Positions 1 through 8,176 of a stretch of 22,523 nt of DNA are shown here, one piece after another (the stretch's first letter is position 1; every line of letters begins with the position of its first letter). A program made the translations under genes and the position numbers. Origin of the DNA: Oscillospiraceae bacterium (GTDB lineage Bacteria > Bacillota > Clostridia > Oscillospirales > Ruminococcaceae); the NCBI GenBank assembly GCA_015067375.1, contig SVMQ01000006.1, positions 1 through 22,523 of the forward strand. Direction: 5' to 3'. The notes below the pieces were generated by a model. It was given only the letters and a program-made list of their open reading frames with translations, was not told the origin of the DNA and did not search any database.

Positions 1-559
1 CACACACGCTATTGAGGGCTATATCACCAAGGGCGCATGGGAGCTTTCGGATATGTTCCACCTCAAGGCTATCGAGATCATCGCACGCTCGCTCAGAGGT
101 GCGGTTGACAACACTCCCGACGGCAGAGAGGGCATGGCACTCGGTCAGTATGTTGCAGGCATGGGCTTCTCCAACGTAGGTCTTGGTATCGTTCACTCTA
201 TGGCTCACCCCCTCGGTGCGCTGTACGATACCCCCCACGGCGTTGCTAACGCTATCATCCTCCCCACTGTAATGGAGTACAACGCTCCCTGCACAGGCGA
301 GAAGTACCGCGACATCGCAAAGGCTATGGGCGTTCAGGGTACAGAGAGCATGACTCAGGACGAGTACAGAAAGGCTGCTATCGATGCAGTTAAGCAGCTC
401 TCCATCGACGTTGGCATTCCCGCTGACCTCAAGGAGATCGTTAAGGAAGAGGATCTTGCATTCCTCGCACAGTCCGCATACGATGACGCTTGTCGTCCCG
501 GCAACCCCAGAGATACCTCCGTTGAGGAGATCACAGAGCTTTACAAGAAGCTGCTGTAA
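1..559 (+). CDS. fucO: Iron-containing alcohol dehydrogenase, lactaldehyde reductase (FucO) type; 5' end cut off by the window
   Basis: This is the C-terminal half (about 185 residues) of a group III iron-dependent alcohol dehydrogenase, read in frame from base 2. The visible part starts with THAIEGY, whose His is one of the iron ligands. It is followed by SMAHPLGALYDTPHG, whose two His residues complete the iron site. The run THAIEGYITKGAW and the following helix resemble Escherichia coli FucO, an NAD-dependent lactaldehyde/1,2-propanediol oxidoreductase of about 380 residues; that family reaction is known, while the substrate here is inferred. In a gut fermenter it would reduce lactaldehyde from fucose or rhamnose, or act on another short aldehyde. 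The start and promoter lie outside the window, and a hairpin terminator follows 20 bases after the stop. A related butanol or propanediol dehydrogenase remains possible. Confidence 0.9.
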   Translation, partial: THAIEGYITKGAWELSDMFHLKAIEIIARSLRGAVDNTPDGREGMALGQYVAGMGFSNVGLGIVHSMAHPLGALYDTPHGVANAIILPTVMEYNAPCTGEKYRDIAKAMGVQGTESMTQDEYRKAAIDAVKQLSIDVGIPADLKEIVKEEDLAFLAQSAYDDACRPGNPRDTSVEEITELYKKLL

Positions 560-579
560 TTCAAGCTTAAACATAACAG

Positions 580-613
580 AGCCGCTCCCTGTTTCATGGA
601 GCGGCTGATTTTA
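580..613 (+). terminator. Hairpin terminator after the fucO-type gene
   Basis: A perfect 9-bp stem, AGCCGCTCC (580-588) with GGAGCGGCT (598-606), has a 9-base loop and is followed by a T-rich stretch (GATTTTATATG). It sits 20 bases after the dehydrogenase stop. The T tract is broken, so efficiency may be moderate. The minus-strand operon converges on this point, but the T-rich side favours the plus strand. Confidence 0.75.
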
Positions 614-649
614 TATGCTTTTTGTTGCCTCACAGCACCGCAATAACCT

Positions 650-1024
650 CTACTGTTTTACAACATACTTTTTGAAAAGGAAAACCAGCAGGTTTGCCGC
701 AAGTGTTATTCCTGCCGCAGATCCGAACAGGAAAAAAGAGCTGATAATTGCAAACCCTTGCCATTCAGACTCTACAACAAAGTCGTATATCGCAAATATG
801 GTTATCGGCGCTGTCATTAATATCGAAGCAATCAGTGCGTATTTATTAGGCCAGAATACATTTCCCGTCTTGTTTGCTTTGATACAGCCGATCATCTCTC
901 CGATAAAAAGCACGACCAGACAGCCCAGCCCAACCAGAAGTATGCCTATCTCGCTGATATAAAACGAGATAAATAGCAGGACTATTGCAGATATTACAGT
1001 TATCCATGGATATTGTTTTTTCAT
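650..1024 (-). CDS. Small membrane protein of unknown function, last gene of the polA-rimI run
   Basis: I do not recognise this protein. It is about 124 residues, begins MKKQYPW, and is almost entirely hydrophobic. Four likely membrane helices can be seen: two near the N-terminus broken by a small polar turn, one around YALIASILMTAPITIFAIY, and one near the C-terminus (FFLFGSAAGITLAANLLVF), which ends in the basic tail KKYVVKQ. A GTG at 1033 overlaps the rimI stop in a GTGA junction, but the only GGAG in reach lies just two bases before it. That GGAG is about 11 bases from the ATG at 1024, which I prefer. Expression is probably coupled to rimI. No function is proposed. Confidence 0.6.
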   Translation of the reverse strand: MKKQYPWITVISAIVLLFISFYISEIGILLVGLGCLVVLFIGEMIGCIKANKTGNVFWPNKYALIASILMTAPITIFAIYDFVVESEWQGFAIISSFFLFGSAAGITLAANLLVFLFKKYVVKQ

Positions 1025-1029
1025 AGTTC

Positions 1030-1449
1030 TCACAGCTCCACTCTATATATCACCGCATCATCGTCACCATAGTAGCCCTTACGTACAGATATCTGTTCAT
1101 ATCCGAAGCGCTCATACAGCGCAATTGCAGGCGCGTTCTTGCTGCGCACCTCAAGGAAGCAGCACACCGCGCCCTTATCTCTGAGGATCAGATGAAAGTA
1201 ATCCAAAAGCCCTGCCGCAATGTGCCCTCTGCGGAAATCGGGATGCACGCCTATCTGATACAGCTCACCCTCATCCGCGACTATTCTGCCCAGCACAAAC
1301 CCAACGACCCTGCCGCCGCGCTCTGCCATAGCAAACTCGGACAGCGGATTGTTTATCTCCTCCAACAGCATCTCCTTTGTCCAGCTGCCATGAAAGCACA
1401 GCTGCTCTATCTCATTGAGCTGCTCTACCTGTTGTTCAGTGAGCGTCAT
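1030..1449 (-). CDS. rimI: Ribosomal-protein-alanine N-acetyltransferase (RimI-like GNAT)
   Basis: A 139-residue single-domain GNAT acetyltransferase. The acetyl-CoA binding segment is VHPDFRRGHIAAGLL (about residues 68-82). The C-terminal part has the RimI pattern LEVRSKNAPAIALYERFGY, then R-x-x-YY. E100 and Y112 match the positions of the Glu and Tyr used as catalytic base and acid in RimI. The family acetylates the N-terminal Ala of ribosomal protein S18, and some members act on other proteins. The frame stays open upstream to 1548, but that part is an Arg/Cys-rich shadow of polA. The ATG at 1449 fits the GNAT N-terminus and has an AAGGAGGG site at 1461-1468. The gene starts inside the last codons of polA (14-base overlap), so it is probably coupled to polA translation. 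Confidence 0.88.
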   Translation of the reverse strand: MTLTEQQVEQLNEIEQLCFHGSWTKEMLLEEINNPLSEFAMAERGGRVVGFVLGRIVADEGELYQIGVHPDFRRGHIAAGLLDYFHLILRDKGAVCCFLEVRSKNAPAIALYERFGYEQISVRKGYYGDDDAVIYRVEL

Positions 1450-3937
1450 ACCACGTTTTGCCCTCCTTCGCCTCGGCAGTGAGCGGCACAGACAGCTCTG
1501 CTGCGCCCTGCATCTCCTGCTGAAGTATCTCGGCCGCCTTAGCAGCAAGCGCCTCGGGCGCTTCTACGATAAGCTCGTCGTGTACCTGTAATATCAAGCG
1601 CGCTTCGGGCAGCTCCTTTTTCAGTCGCTTGTATACTCTCACCATTGCTATCTTGATTATATCAGCCGCTGTGCCTTGTATCGGAGTGTTCATAGCAATG
1701 CGCTTGCCAAGCGCCTTTACCACCTTGTTGGATGACAGTATCTCAGGAATAAACCTGCGCCTGCCAAACATCGTGACTGCATATCCGTCGCTTTCAGCGC
1801 TATTTGTGACCTCGGACATGAACTTCCGCACACCTGAAAAATGCGCAAGATAGTCGTCGATATACTGCTGCGCTTCCTTGACAGAGGTATCGATATCCTT
1901 TGACAGAGAGAAAGCTCCGATGCCATATACTATGCCGAAGTTTACCGCCTTTGCCTTGCGTCGCATCTCGGCATCCACCCACTCCTTGGGCTGGTCGAAT
2001 ACGCTTGCCGCGGTTTCGGTGTGGATATCTCCGCCCTCACAGAAGGTCTTTATCATGACCTCATCCTTTGCGATATGTGCCAGCACGCGTAGCTCTATCT
2101 GGCTGTAGTCGGCGTCGATGAGGGTCTTGCCCTCGCTTGCCGTAAAGAAGCGGCGGAAATTGCGGCCAAGCTCTGTCCTGACAGGAATGTTCTGTATATT
2201 CGGCTCGGCGGATGATATACGTCCTGTGCGGGTTTCCGTCTGCTTGAATGTGGTATGCATCCTGCCATCAGGAGATACTGCACCCTGTAAGCCCTTGACA
2301 TAGGTATTGAATAGCTTAGTCAGCGAGCGATACTCCAGTATCAGCGGAATTATCGCGTGCATTTCAGCGAGTCCCTCCAGCGTTTCCGCATCTGTGGAAT
2401 AGCCTGTCTTGCGCTTTTTGCCCGACGGCAGACCAAGCTCCTCAAACAGCACTACGCTAAGCTGCTTTGGCGAGCCTATATTGAATTCGTGACCTGCAAG
2501 TGCGTAGATATCCTGCTCAAGCTGTACTATCTGCGGCTTGAGCTGCTCTCCGAAACATTTCAGCGCCTCAATATCCATGGCGATACCGTCAATCTCCATG
2601 GATGACAGCACCTCCGCAAGCGGTATCTCGATATCAGCAAGTATTCCATACATCTCCTGCTCATGGATGCGCGTGAAAAGCTCCTTATTCAGCAGGAAAA
2701 GCGACTGACCAAGACGTTCCTCGTCATAGGTCACTCCATACTCAGCGCAAAGGCGGCTCATAGAATAATCATTCGCATTTACATTGAGCAGATACGCTGC
2801 AAGAGTGGTGTCAAAAACAACATTATTCAGCGCAATGCCATTCTGCAGGCAATAGCGATACAGCGCCTTTGCGTCGGATGTGCGCTTTGGTGTGTCGTCC
2901 GACAGCAGCGCCGCCGTATCTCCGTCGAGAGCCTTGCCGCTTTTATAGATGCGTATCTCCTCATTGAGAAGCGCGACTTCATACGCATTGATATCAAACT
3001 CGGGAATGGTAACTGTTTTCTTCTTTGGCACAGTCTTTTCCTGCACAGCGGCAGGCATTTCGGGCAGCTTTGCCTCCACACCATCAAGGTCGAGCTTTTT
3101 CAGTATCGAGAACATCTCAAGCTCCGTCAGTATACCTGCAGCGGCAGACTTATCGCCCTCGGTCTTTTTGTAATCCGACAGATCCTCTGATACGGGTGCG
3201 TGCAGTTCTATCTCGGCAAGCCTGCGGCTCAGCTCCGCGCTCTCCCTGCCGTTTATCAGCTTGTTGCGCACGCCATTCGTCACCTCTATGGTTTCGATGT
3301 TATCATAGATATACTGCACCGTATGGTACTTCTGGATAAGCGACAGCGCGGTCTTTTCGCCTATACCCGCAACACCGGGGATGTTATCGGAGCTGTCTCC
3401 CATGAGCGTCTTTACCTCCAGCATCTCACGCGGAGTGACACCGTACACCTCGCCTATCTTCTCTGGAGTATACATAACATCGCCCTTTGTGGAGGGGTAG
3501 CGCACCGTTACGCGCTCATTGATAAGCTGGAAGCTGTCGCGGTCGCCCGTCATGATGACGCAGTCCATCCCCTGCTCCGCTGCCGCTCTTGACAGCGTGC
3601 CGATGATGTCGTCTGCTTCATAGCCGTCTTTCTCGATAATGGTAACACCAAGCGCCGTAAGCAGCTGCCTGATTATCGGCATCTGGCTTATCAGCTCGTC
3701 GGGCGCTTTGTTTCGTGTACCCTTGTATTCGTCGTACATCTTATGACGGAATGTTGGCGCGCTCGTATCGAAAGCAGTTGCGATGAGGTCGGGCTGCTCT
3801 TCTTTCATTATCCTCAGATATGTGTTCATAAAGCCTGTCAGCGCATTCGTGTGCTGACCTTTTTTGTTGGTGAGCATACGGATAGCGTAAAACGCGCGGA
3901 AAAGTATATTATTACCGTCTATAAGAAGAAGCTTCAT
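1436..3937 (-). CDS. polA: DNA polymerase I with 5' nuclease domain and decayed 3'-5' exonuclease domain
   Basis: An 833-residue family A polymerase that fills gaps and removes RNA primers during replication and repair. The N-terminal 5' nuclease domain (about residues 1-290) begins MKLLLIDGNNILFRAFYAI and has GYEADD and GDSSDNIPG. The polymerase domain carries motif A (DADYSQIELR, from D608), the O-helix (RRKAKAVNFGIVYG, about 659-672) and motif C (QVHDE, H786-E788). The middle domain (about 300-430) keeps one Asp (VFDTTLAAYLLN). It lacks the DxE pair of exonuclease motif I and the YxxxD of motif III, so proofreading is probably absent, as in Bacillus and Thermus enzymes. A GGAGGTAACAC site precedes the ATG. 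The gene lies 16 bases after an unknown gene and overlaps rimI. Confidence 0.97.
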   Translation of the reverse strand: MKLLLIDGNNILFRAFYAIRMLTNKKGQHTNALTGFMNTYLRIMKEEQPDLIATAFDTSAPTFRHKMYDEYKGTRNKAPDELISQMPIIRQLLTALGVTIIEKDGYEADDIIGTLSRAAAEQGMDCVIMTGDRDSFQLINERVTVRYPSTKGDVMYTPEKIGEVYGVTPREMLEVKTLMGDSSDNIPGVAGIGEKTALSLIQKYHTVQYIYDNIETIEVTNGVRNKLINGRESAELSRRLAEIELHAPVSEDLSDYKKTEGDKSAAAGILTELEMFSILKKLDLDGVEAKLPEMPAAVQEKTVPKKKTVTIPEFDINAYEVALLNEEIRIYKSGKALDGDTAALLSDDTPKRTSDAKALYRYCLQNGIALNNVVFDTTLAAYLLNVNANDYSMSRLCAEYGVTYDEERLGQSLFLLNKELFTRIHEQEMYGILADIEIPLAEVLSSMEIDGIAMDIEALKCFGEQLKPQIVQLEQDIYALAGHEFNIGSPKQLSVVLFEELGLPSGKKRKTGYSTDAETLEGLAEMHAIIPLILEYRSLTKLFNTYVKGLQGAVSPDGRMHTTFKQTETRTGRISSAEPNIQNIPVRTELGRNFRRFFTASEGKTLIDADYSQIELRVLAHIAKDEVMIKTFCEGGDIHTETAASVFDQPKEWVDAEMRRKAKAVNFGIVYGIGAFSLSKDIDTSVKEAQQYIDDYLAHFSGVRKFMSEVTNSAESDGYAVTMFGRRRFIPEILSSNKVVKALGKRIAMNTPIQGTAADIIKIAMVRVYKRLKKELPEARLILQVHDELIVEAPEALAAKAAEILQQEMQGAAELSVPLTAEAKEGKTWYDAH

Positions 3938-3952
3938 GTGTTACCTCCGATA

Positions 3953-4615
3953 TTATTCTGTGTAATAGTATGCAGGAACTGCAGTGAACCCTATTCCGTG
4001 CAATTTGCAGAACTCTGAAAAATCACAGTTTCTGTCCCATGAGTAATATGCCGTATAGAGCGCTTTATAATAACTGAATTCCGACCTAAGAGCATCCGCA
4101 AACGAATGTATAGAAAACAATTGTTCACATTCCGAAACGCATTCATGGTAATGATCTTCGGAAATACAGCATCCTTCGGGGAAATGATGCGCTCCGAAGT
4201 CAAGGTCGCTGAGCAGACTTGAAAAATACATTTCTGCTATAGGATAGTCATCGGGATGCTTCCGATATATTTCCCTTATCATCTGCGAGCCTGTACAGAA
4301 CAGCATACAATACCAGCGCGAACGAGGCATTTCATTGTTGTCTGCGCTCTGCTTCAGCGATCTCTCAAGCCGTACAGATATCTCATATGGAAGCCGCCGA
4401 TCGGTCTTGCTGTTTTCTATACTTTTACATAAATTATCCTCAAAAACACGCCGTGTGTTTTCATCAAGCGTATCAAAGTATTGCATGGTTTTTCTGATGC
4501 TGGAATTTGCCTGTTTTTTCAGACCCGATCGCCATAGATCAATATATTCTGATATTCCGAGCCTTAGCTGTGGGTCGGCTATGGAAGATAGAAGATCCGA
4601 TGTTAATGTGTTCAT
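3953..4615 (-). CDS. Unknown Cys/His-rich cytoplasmic protein upstream of polA
   Basis: I do not recognise this 220-residue protein. It has no signal peptide or membrane helix and looks mainly helical. Its middle is unusually rich in potential metal ligands: HH (143-144), CC (149-150), H155, H157, C159 and C163, with further Cys at 103, 107, 197 and 203. The C-terminus is Tyr-rich (AYYYTE). I start it at the ATG at 4615, which has a GAGGT site five bases upstream. A GTG at 4633 would overlap the preceding gene but has no clear site. It sits between the pyroglutamyl-peptidase-like gene (15-base gap) and polA (16-base gap), so it is probably co-transcribed with both. Nothing in the sequence links it to DNA replication. 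Confidence 0.65.
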   Translation of the reverse strand: MNTLTSDLLSSIADPQLRLGISEYIDLWRSGLKKQANSSIRKTMQYFDTLDENTRRVFEDNLCKSIENSKTDRRLPYEISVRLERSLKQSADNNEMPRSRWYCMLFCTGSQMIREIYRKHPDDYPIAEMYFSSLLSDLDFGAHHFPEGCCISEDHYHECVSECEQLFSIHSFADALRSEFSYYKALYTAYYSWDRNCDFSEFCKLHGIGFTAVPAYYYTE

Positions 4616-4629
4616 ACCGACCTCACATT

Positions 4630-5115
4630 TCACAGCATCGCAGGAACCCCTGCAATACCGTTCACAAATCCCTCTATCGCCTTTGTCAGCGCCTTTATAT
4701 CCGAGATATTATCCATCGTGGGAACGTGCAGGAATATGCAGTTCACTCCGCTTTTCAGACACTGAAAATAGATGTGGTTGCAGTAAGATGTACCACAGCC
4801 GCGTGAGATATACGCCGCATATCCGCTCTGCCTTATCAGCTGTGCTGTCACTGTTACATCAAGGGTTGTGTGCAGTGTTTCTCCGCAAAGCGCAGCGGTC
4901 GGCTCTACCGCTATCTTGTCCTTTATACACGGCTTCTGTCCGAGGAGTATAACGACCCCTGTTTCAGCGCTGTTTATCTCATTCATAAGAAGTTCTGATG
5001 ACTTCGATCTATCGTTTGGCAATATCAGCTTGCGGCAATCGCTGCTTATACGCTCTGTGATAACGCGCGCAGAATTGTTCTTTCCATCAAAGCCTGCAAG
5101 TAAAACTCTGTTCAT
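4630..5115 (-). CDS. Miniature pyroglutamyl-peptidase-like protein (peptidase C15 fold)
   Basis: A 161-residue protein that looks like a shortened pyrrolidone-carboxylate peptidase (family C15, usually about 200-215 residues). These enzymes remove N-terminal pyroglutamate using a Glu-Cys-His triad. The N-terminus RVLLAGFD matches the family's VLVTGFxPF strand. GQKPCIKDKIAVEPTA matches GQAGGRxxITVERVA, placing the catalytic Glu at E71. SRGCGTSYCNHIYF matches the TAGTFVCNHxxY segment, placing the Cys at C112, and FLHVP places the His at H130. All three catalytic residues are kept, but the Pro-Phe of the GFxPF turn and part of the substrate loop are missing, so specificity may differ. It overlaps the upstream membrane-protein gene by ATGA and has a GAGGAAT site. 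Family membership is my inference from motifs. Confidence 0.72.
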   Translation of the reverse strand: MNRVLLAGFDGKNNSARVITERISSDCRKLILPNDRSKSSELLMNEINSAETGVVILLGQKPCIKDKIAVEPTAALCGETLHTTLDVTVTAQLIRQSGYAAYISRGCGTSYCNHIYFQCLKSGVNCIFLHVPTMDNISDIKALTKAIEGFVNGIAGVPAML

Positions 5116-5648
5116 ATATTCCTCACTCCGTCAAGAAATTTGGGGCTGAGCTTTTTAAGCAGCAACATAGTGCACAGTCCTGTAAATGCTCCCCCGATGA
5201 TAGCCGAGGCAAGCAGTATCGGAGCATACGCGAACACCGTAAAGCTGCCGTAAAAAAACGCCGCCGTAAGAAGCTGACCTGCAATATGCAGCACGGCGCC
5301 CGATACCCCCGCAAACGGAATGTAATCGAGGCTTTGTTCTTTCGGCAGCAGCCGTTTTGCTATTGTCATTGAAAGCAGCGCAAGCACGCCGCCTGTAATA
5401 CCATAGGCTATATTCATCGGCGAGCCTGTGATGAGTCCCGCCACGACGCATCTGAGCAGCGCGATATACAGCGCATCCCCTGCGCGCCACTTGCCGCCGA
5501 GATAAAGCACCAGCAACGTCACGATGTTGCCAAGACCCACCCTGACTCCAGGTATGGGACATATCGGCGGAAGCCATGTTTCAAGCGCGGATAAGGCAGC
5601 CGCAAAGCAAATGAATACTCCGCACAGCGTAAGCTTTCTGACGCTCAT
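5112..5648 (-). CDS. Gx transporter / heptaprenyl diphosphate synthase component I family membrane protein
   Basis: A 178-residue integral membrane protein with about five hydrophobic segments. It begins MSVRKLTLCGVFICFAAALSALE and has the family's typical stretch LPPICPIPGVRVGLGNIVTL, then LYIALLRCVVAGLITGSP and a Gly-rich helix (YGITGGVLALLSM). Proteins of this kind are annotated as heptaprenyl diphosphate synthase component I or Gx transporter. The fold resembles ECF S-components, so substrate binding or transport is more likely than catalysis; this is family knowledge, not visible here. It overlaps both neighbours by ATGA (5645-5648 and 5112-5115), which implies a tightly coupled trio with the 192-residue membrane protein and the peptidase-like gene. 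The ribosome site GGAGATACTCAA lies inside the preceding gene. Confidence 0.82.
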   Translation of the reverse strand: MSVRKLTLCGVFICFAAALSALETWLPPICPIPGVRVGLGNIVTLLVLYLGGKWRAGDALYIALLRCVVAGLITGSPMNIAYGITGGVLALLSMTIAKRLLPKEQSLDYIPFAGVSGAVLHIAGQLLTAAFFYGSFTVFAYAPILLASAIIGGAFTGLCTMLLLKKLSPKFLDGVRNI

Positions 5649-6223
5649 TTGAGTATCTCCATAAAGCTCTCCGCGACCTCCATGAGCTGGGATTTTTCGG
5701 GCATGGGCGGTATGTCGTCCTCCTGTTTGAAAAGGGTCGGAAGCACTGCTATCTCACCTGTTAAAGTATAATGCTCCTCGCGCAGCTGCAGCGGCGAAAA
5801 CTCCAGCAGGAAGCGCCTGAAATAGTCCACGAAAAAGCTGACTAATGCGGTCAGTGCTGCAGCAAGCATCAGGCCTCCACACAGGTACATACCCAGACCG
5901 CCGATGAAAAAGCATATCACCGCATACACCATGTCCATTATGTATGAGGCGGTCTTTTCACTGCCGCCACCGCCAAGCGCAAAGAACGCCACTACTATAG
6001 CCAGCAGACCTGCCGCCGCGGAAAATACCGCGCCGAATACGCTGCCCGCAAGTATAAGTCCTGCTATGATACACGCCATGGACAGCACACACTGGATATA
6101 AAAGCAGACGTGTACCACCTTGCGCAGACGCGCGGATTTTTTCAGCCGCGCCGCCACAAAATCAGGAATCACATTTCCGTCTGTTTCAAAATGAAGCAGA
6201 CGGTTTTTTATCCGTTCGATCAA
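5645..6223 (-). CDS. Membrane protein of unknown function with a TTG start
   Basis: I do not recognise this 192-residue protein. A basic N-terminal segment (about 40 residues) is followed by about four hydrophobic segments between residues 40 and 135, including a short glycine run (ALGGGGSEK) after the second. It ends in a polar C-terminal tail of about 55 residues. The start is a TTG codon: no ATG lies near, the next Met is about residue 49, and GGAGG sits eight bases before the TTG. The gene lies 30 bases after nadE and overlaps the Gx-family gene by ATGA. The arrangement suggests it works with that membrane protein, but no reaction can be assigned. Confidence 0.7.
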   Translation of the reverse strand: MIERIKNRLLHFETDGNVIPDFVAARLKKSARLRKVVHVCFYIQCVLSMACIIAGLILAGSVFGAVFSAAAGLLAIVVAFFALGGGGSEKTASYIMDMVYAVICFFIGGLGMYLCGGLMLAAALTALVSFFVDYFRRFLLEFSPLQLREEHYTLTGEIAVLPTLFKQEDDIPPMPEKSQLMEVAESFMEILK

Positions 6224-6253
6224 TTACCACACCTCCGAAAACCCGTCGGTCAG

Positions 6254-8164
6254 TTACTTTATCTCATCAAGCTCCTTAAGCCACAGCGCTGAACAAGCGT
6301 CACTCGGCATCCTCCAGTCACCGCGCGGCGACAGGCTGACAGAGCCTACCTTTACTCCGTCGGGCAGACAGGAGCGCTTGAACTGCTGATTGAAGAAGCG
6401 GCGGCAGAATGTCCTCAGCCACTTCATTATCGTTCCGTCATCATACACACCGTCAAAAGCGTACTTTGCCAGACGATAGGTCTTTCTCGGACGGAAGCCG
6501 CGGCGCACGATGTTATACAGGAAGAAATCATGCAGCTCGTAAGGGCCGACAAGATCCTCGGTCTTTTGCGCGATGTCGCCGTTGTCGTCTGCAGGAAGCA
6601 GCTCGGGACTTACGGGAGTGTCCACTATGCTGATAAGCACCTCGGAAAACTCTGCATCGTCAGAGATCTCCGCACAATATCTGACGATATGGCGCACAAG
6701 CGTTTTCGGAACAGAAGCATTCACGCCGTACATCGACATATGATCGCCGTTATAGGTCGCCCAGCCAAGCGCAAGCTCTGACAGGTCGCCTGTTCCCACC
6801 ACCATGCCGTTCTCAGCGTTTGCAACATCCATGAGTATCTGCGTACGCTCACGCGCCTGTGCATTCTCATACACAACGTTGCGGCTTGCCTCGTCGTGTC
6901 CAATATCCTCAAAATGCTGCTTTACGGATGCGGCGATGTCGATAGCGCGGAATGTCGTTCCAAGCATGATGCACAGCTTCTCGGCATTAGTGCGCGTGCG
7001 CTGTGTCGTGCCAAAGCAGGGCATCGTTATCGTGATGATATCGCTCATGGGACGGCCTAACAGCTTCATCGTTTCCGCCGCAACCAGCAGCGCTAGAGTA
7101 GAATCAAGTCCACCCGAAATACCTATGATGAGCGTCTTTGCATTTGTGTGCTTGACGCGCCTTGCAAGCGCGTGTGCCTGCATCGCAAGTATATCCCTGC
7201 AGCGCGTGTTTCTGTCAGCTGCATTTTCGGGAATAAACGGATTTACCTCAACGTGTCGCGTGAGCTTGGTTTCTGCTATATCCATATCAAACTCGACGCG
7301 GTAGATCCCACTGTCCGCAGTAAAACTGGTATCTTTTGTGCGCTCGTATGTCAGCAGCTGCACATCTATCTCACTCACAGTAAGACCTGTGGAATAAAGC
7401 TCGCTCTCATTGAGCAGCCTGCCGTCCTCAGTCAGGATGTTGTGACCGCCGAATATCAGATCCTGTGTACTCTCGCCCTCGCCCGCGGACGCGTAAACAT
7501 ATCCGCAGCGCAGCCTTGCAGAATGGCTCTTCACAAGCTCATGTCGGTAGCTGTCCTTGCCAGCGCACTCGTTGCTGGCGGAAAGGTTTGCAATAATAGT
7601 CGCACCGCCCATGGCAAGCCTGTTGCTTGGAGGACATATCGCCCACAGATCCTCGCATATCTCAACGCCAAATACAAATGCAGGAAGCTGTCTGCACGCA
7701 AATGTGATATCAAGTCCAAACGGTACTTTTTTACCGAAAAGCACGATCTCGCGCTGTCCCTCAAAAGCAGGCGCAAAGGTGCGCAGCTCATAAAATTCGT
7801 TATAGTTTGGCAGGTGCTTTTTCGGCACAACGCCAAGTATCTCGCCGCCCTTTATGACCACGGCGCAATTGTACAGCTTTCCCTCAGAGCAGATGGGACA
7901 TCCGACTATCACAGCCGCACCGCATCCCTTTGTATGAGCCACGATAGCGCCCAGCGCTTCCATCGCGCCCTCTAACAGGGTCGGCTGGAAAAACAGATCC
8001 GCACAGGTGTAAGCAGTCACACAAAGCTCAGGGAATACAAGCAGCTTTACGCTCTGACCCTCTGCCTCGTCGATAAGCTTTATGATCTCATTTTTGTTGT
8101 ATTCACAGTCAGCGACACGCACATCAGGTGTGGCTGCCGCACATTTTATAAAACCGTCACGCAT
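6254..8164 (-). CDS. nadE: Glutamine-dependent NAD(+) synthase
   Basis: A 636-residue two-domain enzyme making the last step of NAD synthesis: nicotinate adenine dinucleotide is adenylated and amidated with ammonia released from glutamine. The N-terminal nitrilase-type glutaminase domain (about 1-300) has its Glu in LVFPELCVTAY (E46), its Lys in VPKKHLPNYNEFYE (K115) and its Cys in GVEICEDLW (C170). The synthetase domain (about 320-636) has the pyrophosphate loop SGGLDST (350-356), followed by GTGDLSELALGW and the GVNASVPKTLV segment. The length matches the long glutamine-using form, not the roughly 275-residue ammonia-dependent form. The ATG has an AAAGGAGA site seven bases before it. It follows the two-helix membrane protein by 12 bases and shares its transcript. 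Confidence 0.97.
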   Translation of the reverse strand: MRDGFIKCAAATPDVRVADCEYNKNEIIKLIDEAEGQSVKLLVFPELCVTAYTCADLFFQPTLLEGAMEALGAIVAHTKGCGAAVIVGCPICSEGKLYNCAVVIKGGEILGVVPKKHLPNYNEFYELRTFAPAFEGQREIVLFGKKVPFGLDITFACRQLPAFVFGVEICEDLWAICPPSNRLAMGGATIIANLSASNECAGKDSYRHELVKSHSARLRCGYVYASAGEGESTQDLIFGGHNILTEDGRLLNESELYSTGLTVSEIDVQLLTYERTKDTSFTADSGIYRVEFDMDIAETKLTRHVEVNPFIPENAADRNTRCRDILAMQAHALARRVKHTNAKTLIIGISGGLDSTLALLVAAETMKLLGRPMSDIITITMPCFGTTQRTRTNAEKLCIMLGTTFRAIDIAASVKQHFEDIGHDEASRNVVYENAQARERTQILMDVANAENGMVVGTGDLSELALGWATYNGDHMSMYGVNASVPKTLVRHIVRYCAEISDDAEFSEVLISIVDTPVSPELLPADDNGDIAQKTEDLVGPYELHDFFLYNIVRRGFRPRKTYRLAKYAFDGVYDDGTIMKWLRTFCRRFFNQQFKRSCLPDGVKVGSVSLSPRGDWRMPSDACSALWLKELDEIK

Positions 8165-8176
8165 GAGTTTTCTCCT

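Noticed and set aside
560..649. A small RNA or extra gene between the dehydrogenase and the minus-strand run
   Set aside because: Apart from the terminator hairpin nothing structured or coding is visible.
1450..1548. An N-terminal extension of RimI (33 residues)
   Set aside because: It is Arg/Cys-rich antisense-like sequence from polA read in another frame; the GNAT domain and a strong ribosome site fix the start at 1449.
2663..3190. A 175-codon open frame opposite polA
   Set aside because: Antisense shadow of the polymerase; composition is not protein-like and no start signal precedes it.
7148..7975. A 275-codon open frame opposite nadE
   Set aside because: No ribosome site or domain; it lies entirely within the conserved synthase gene.
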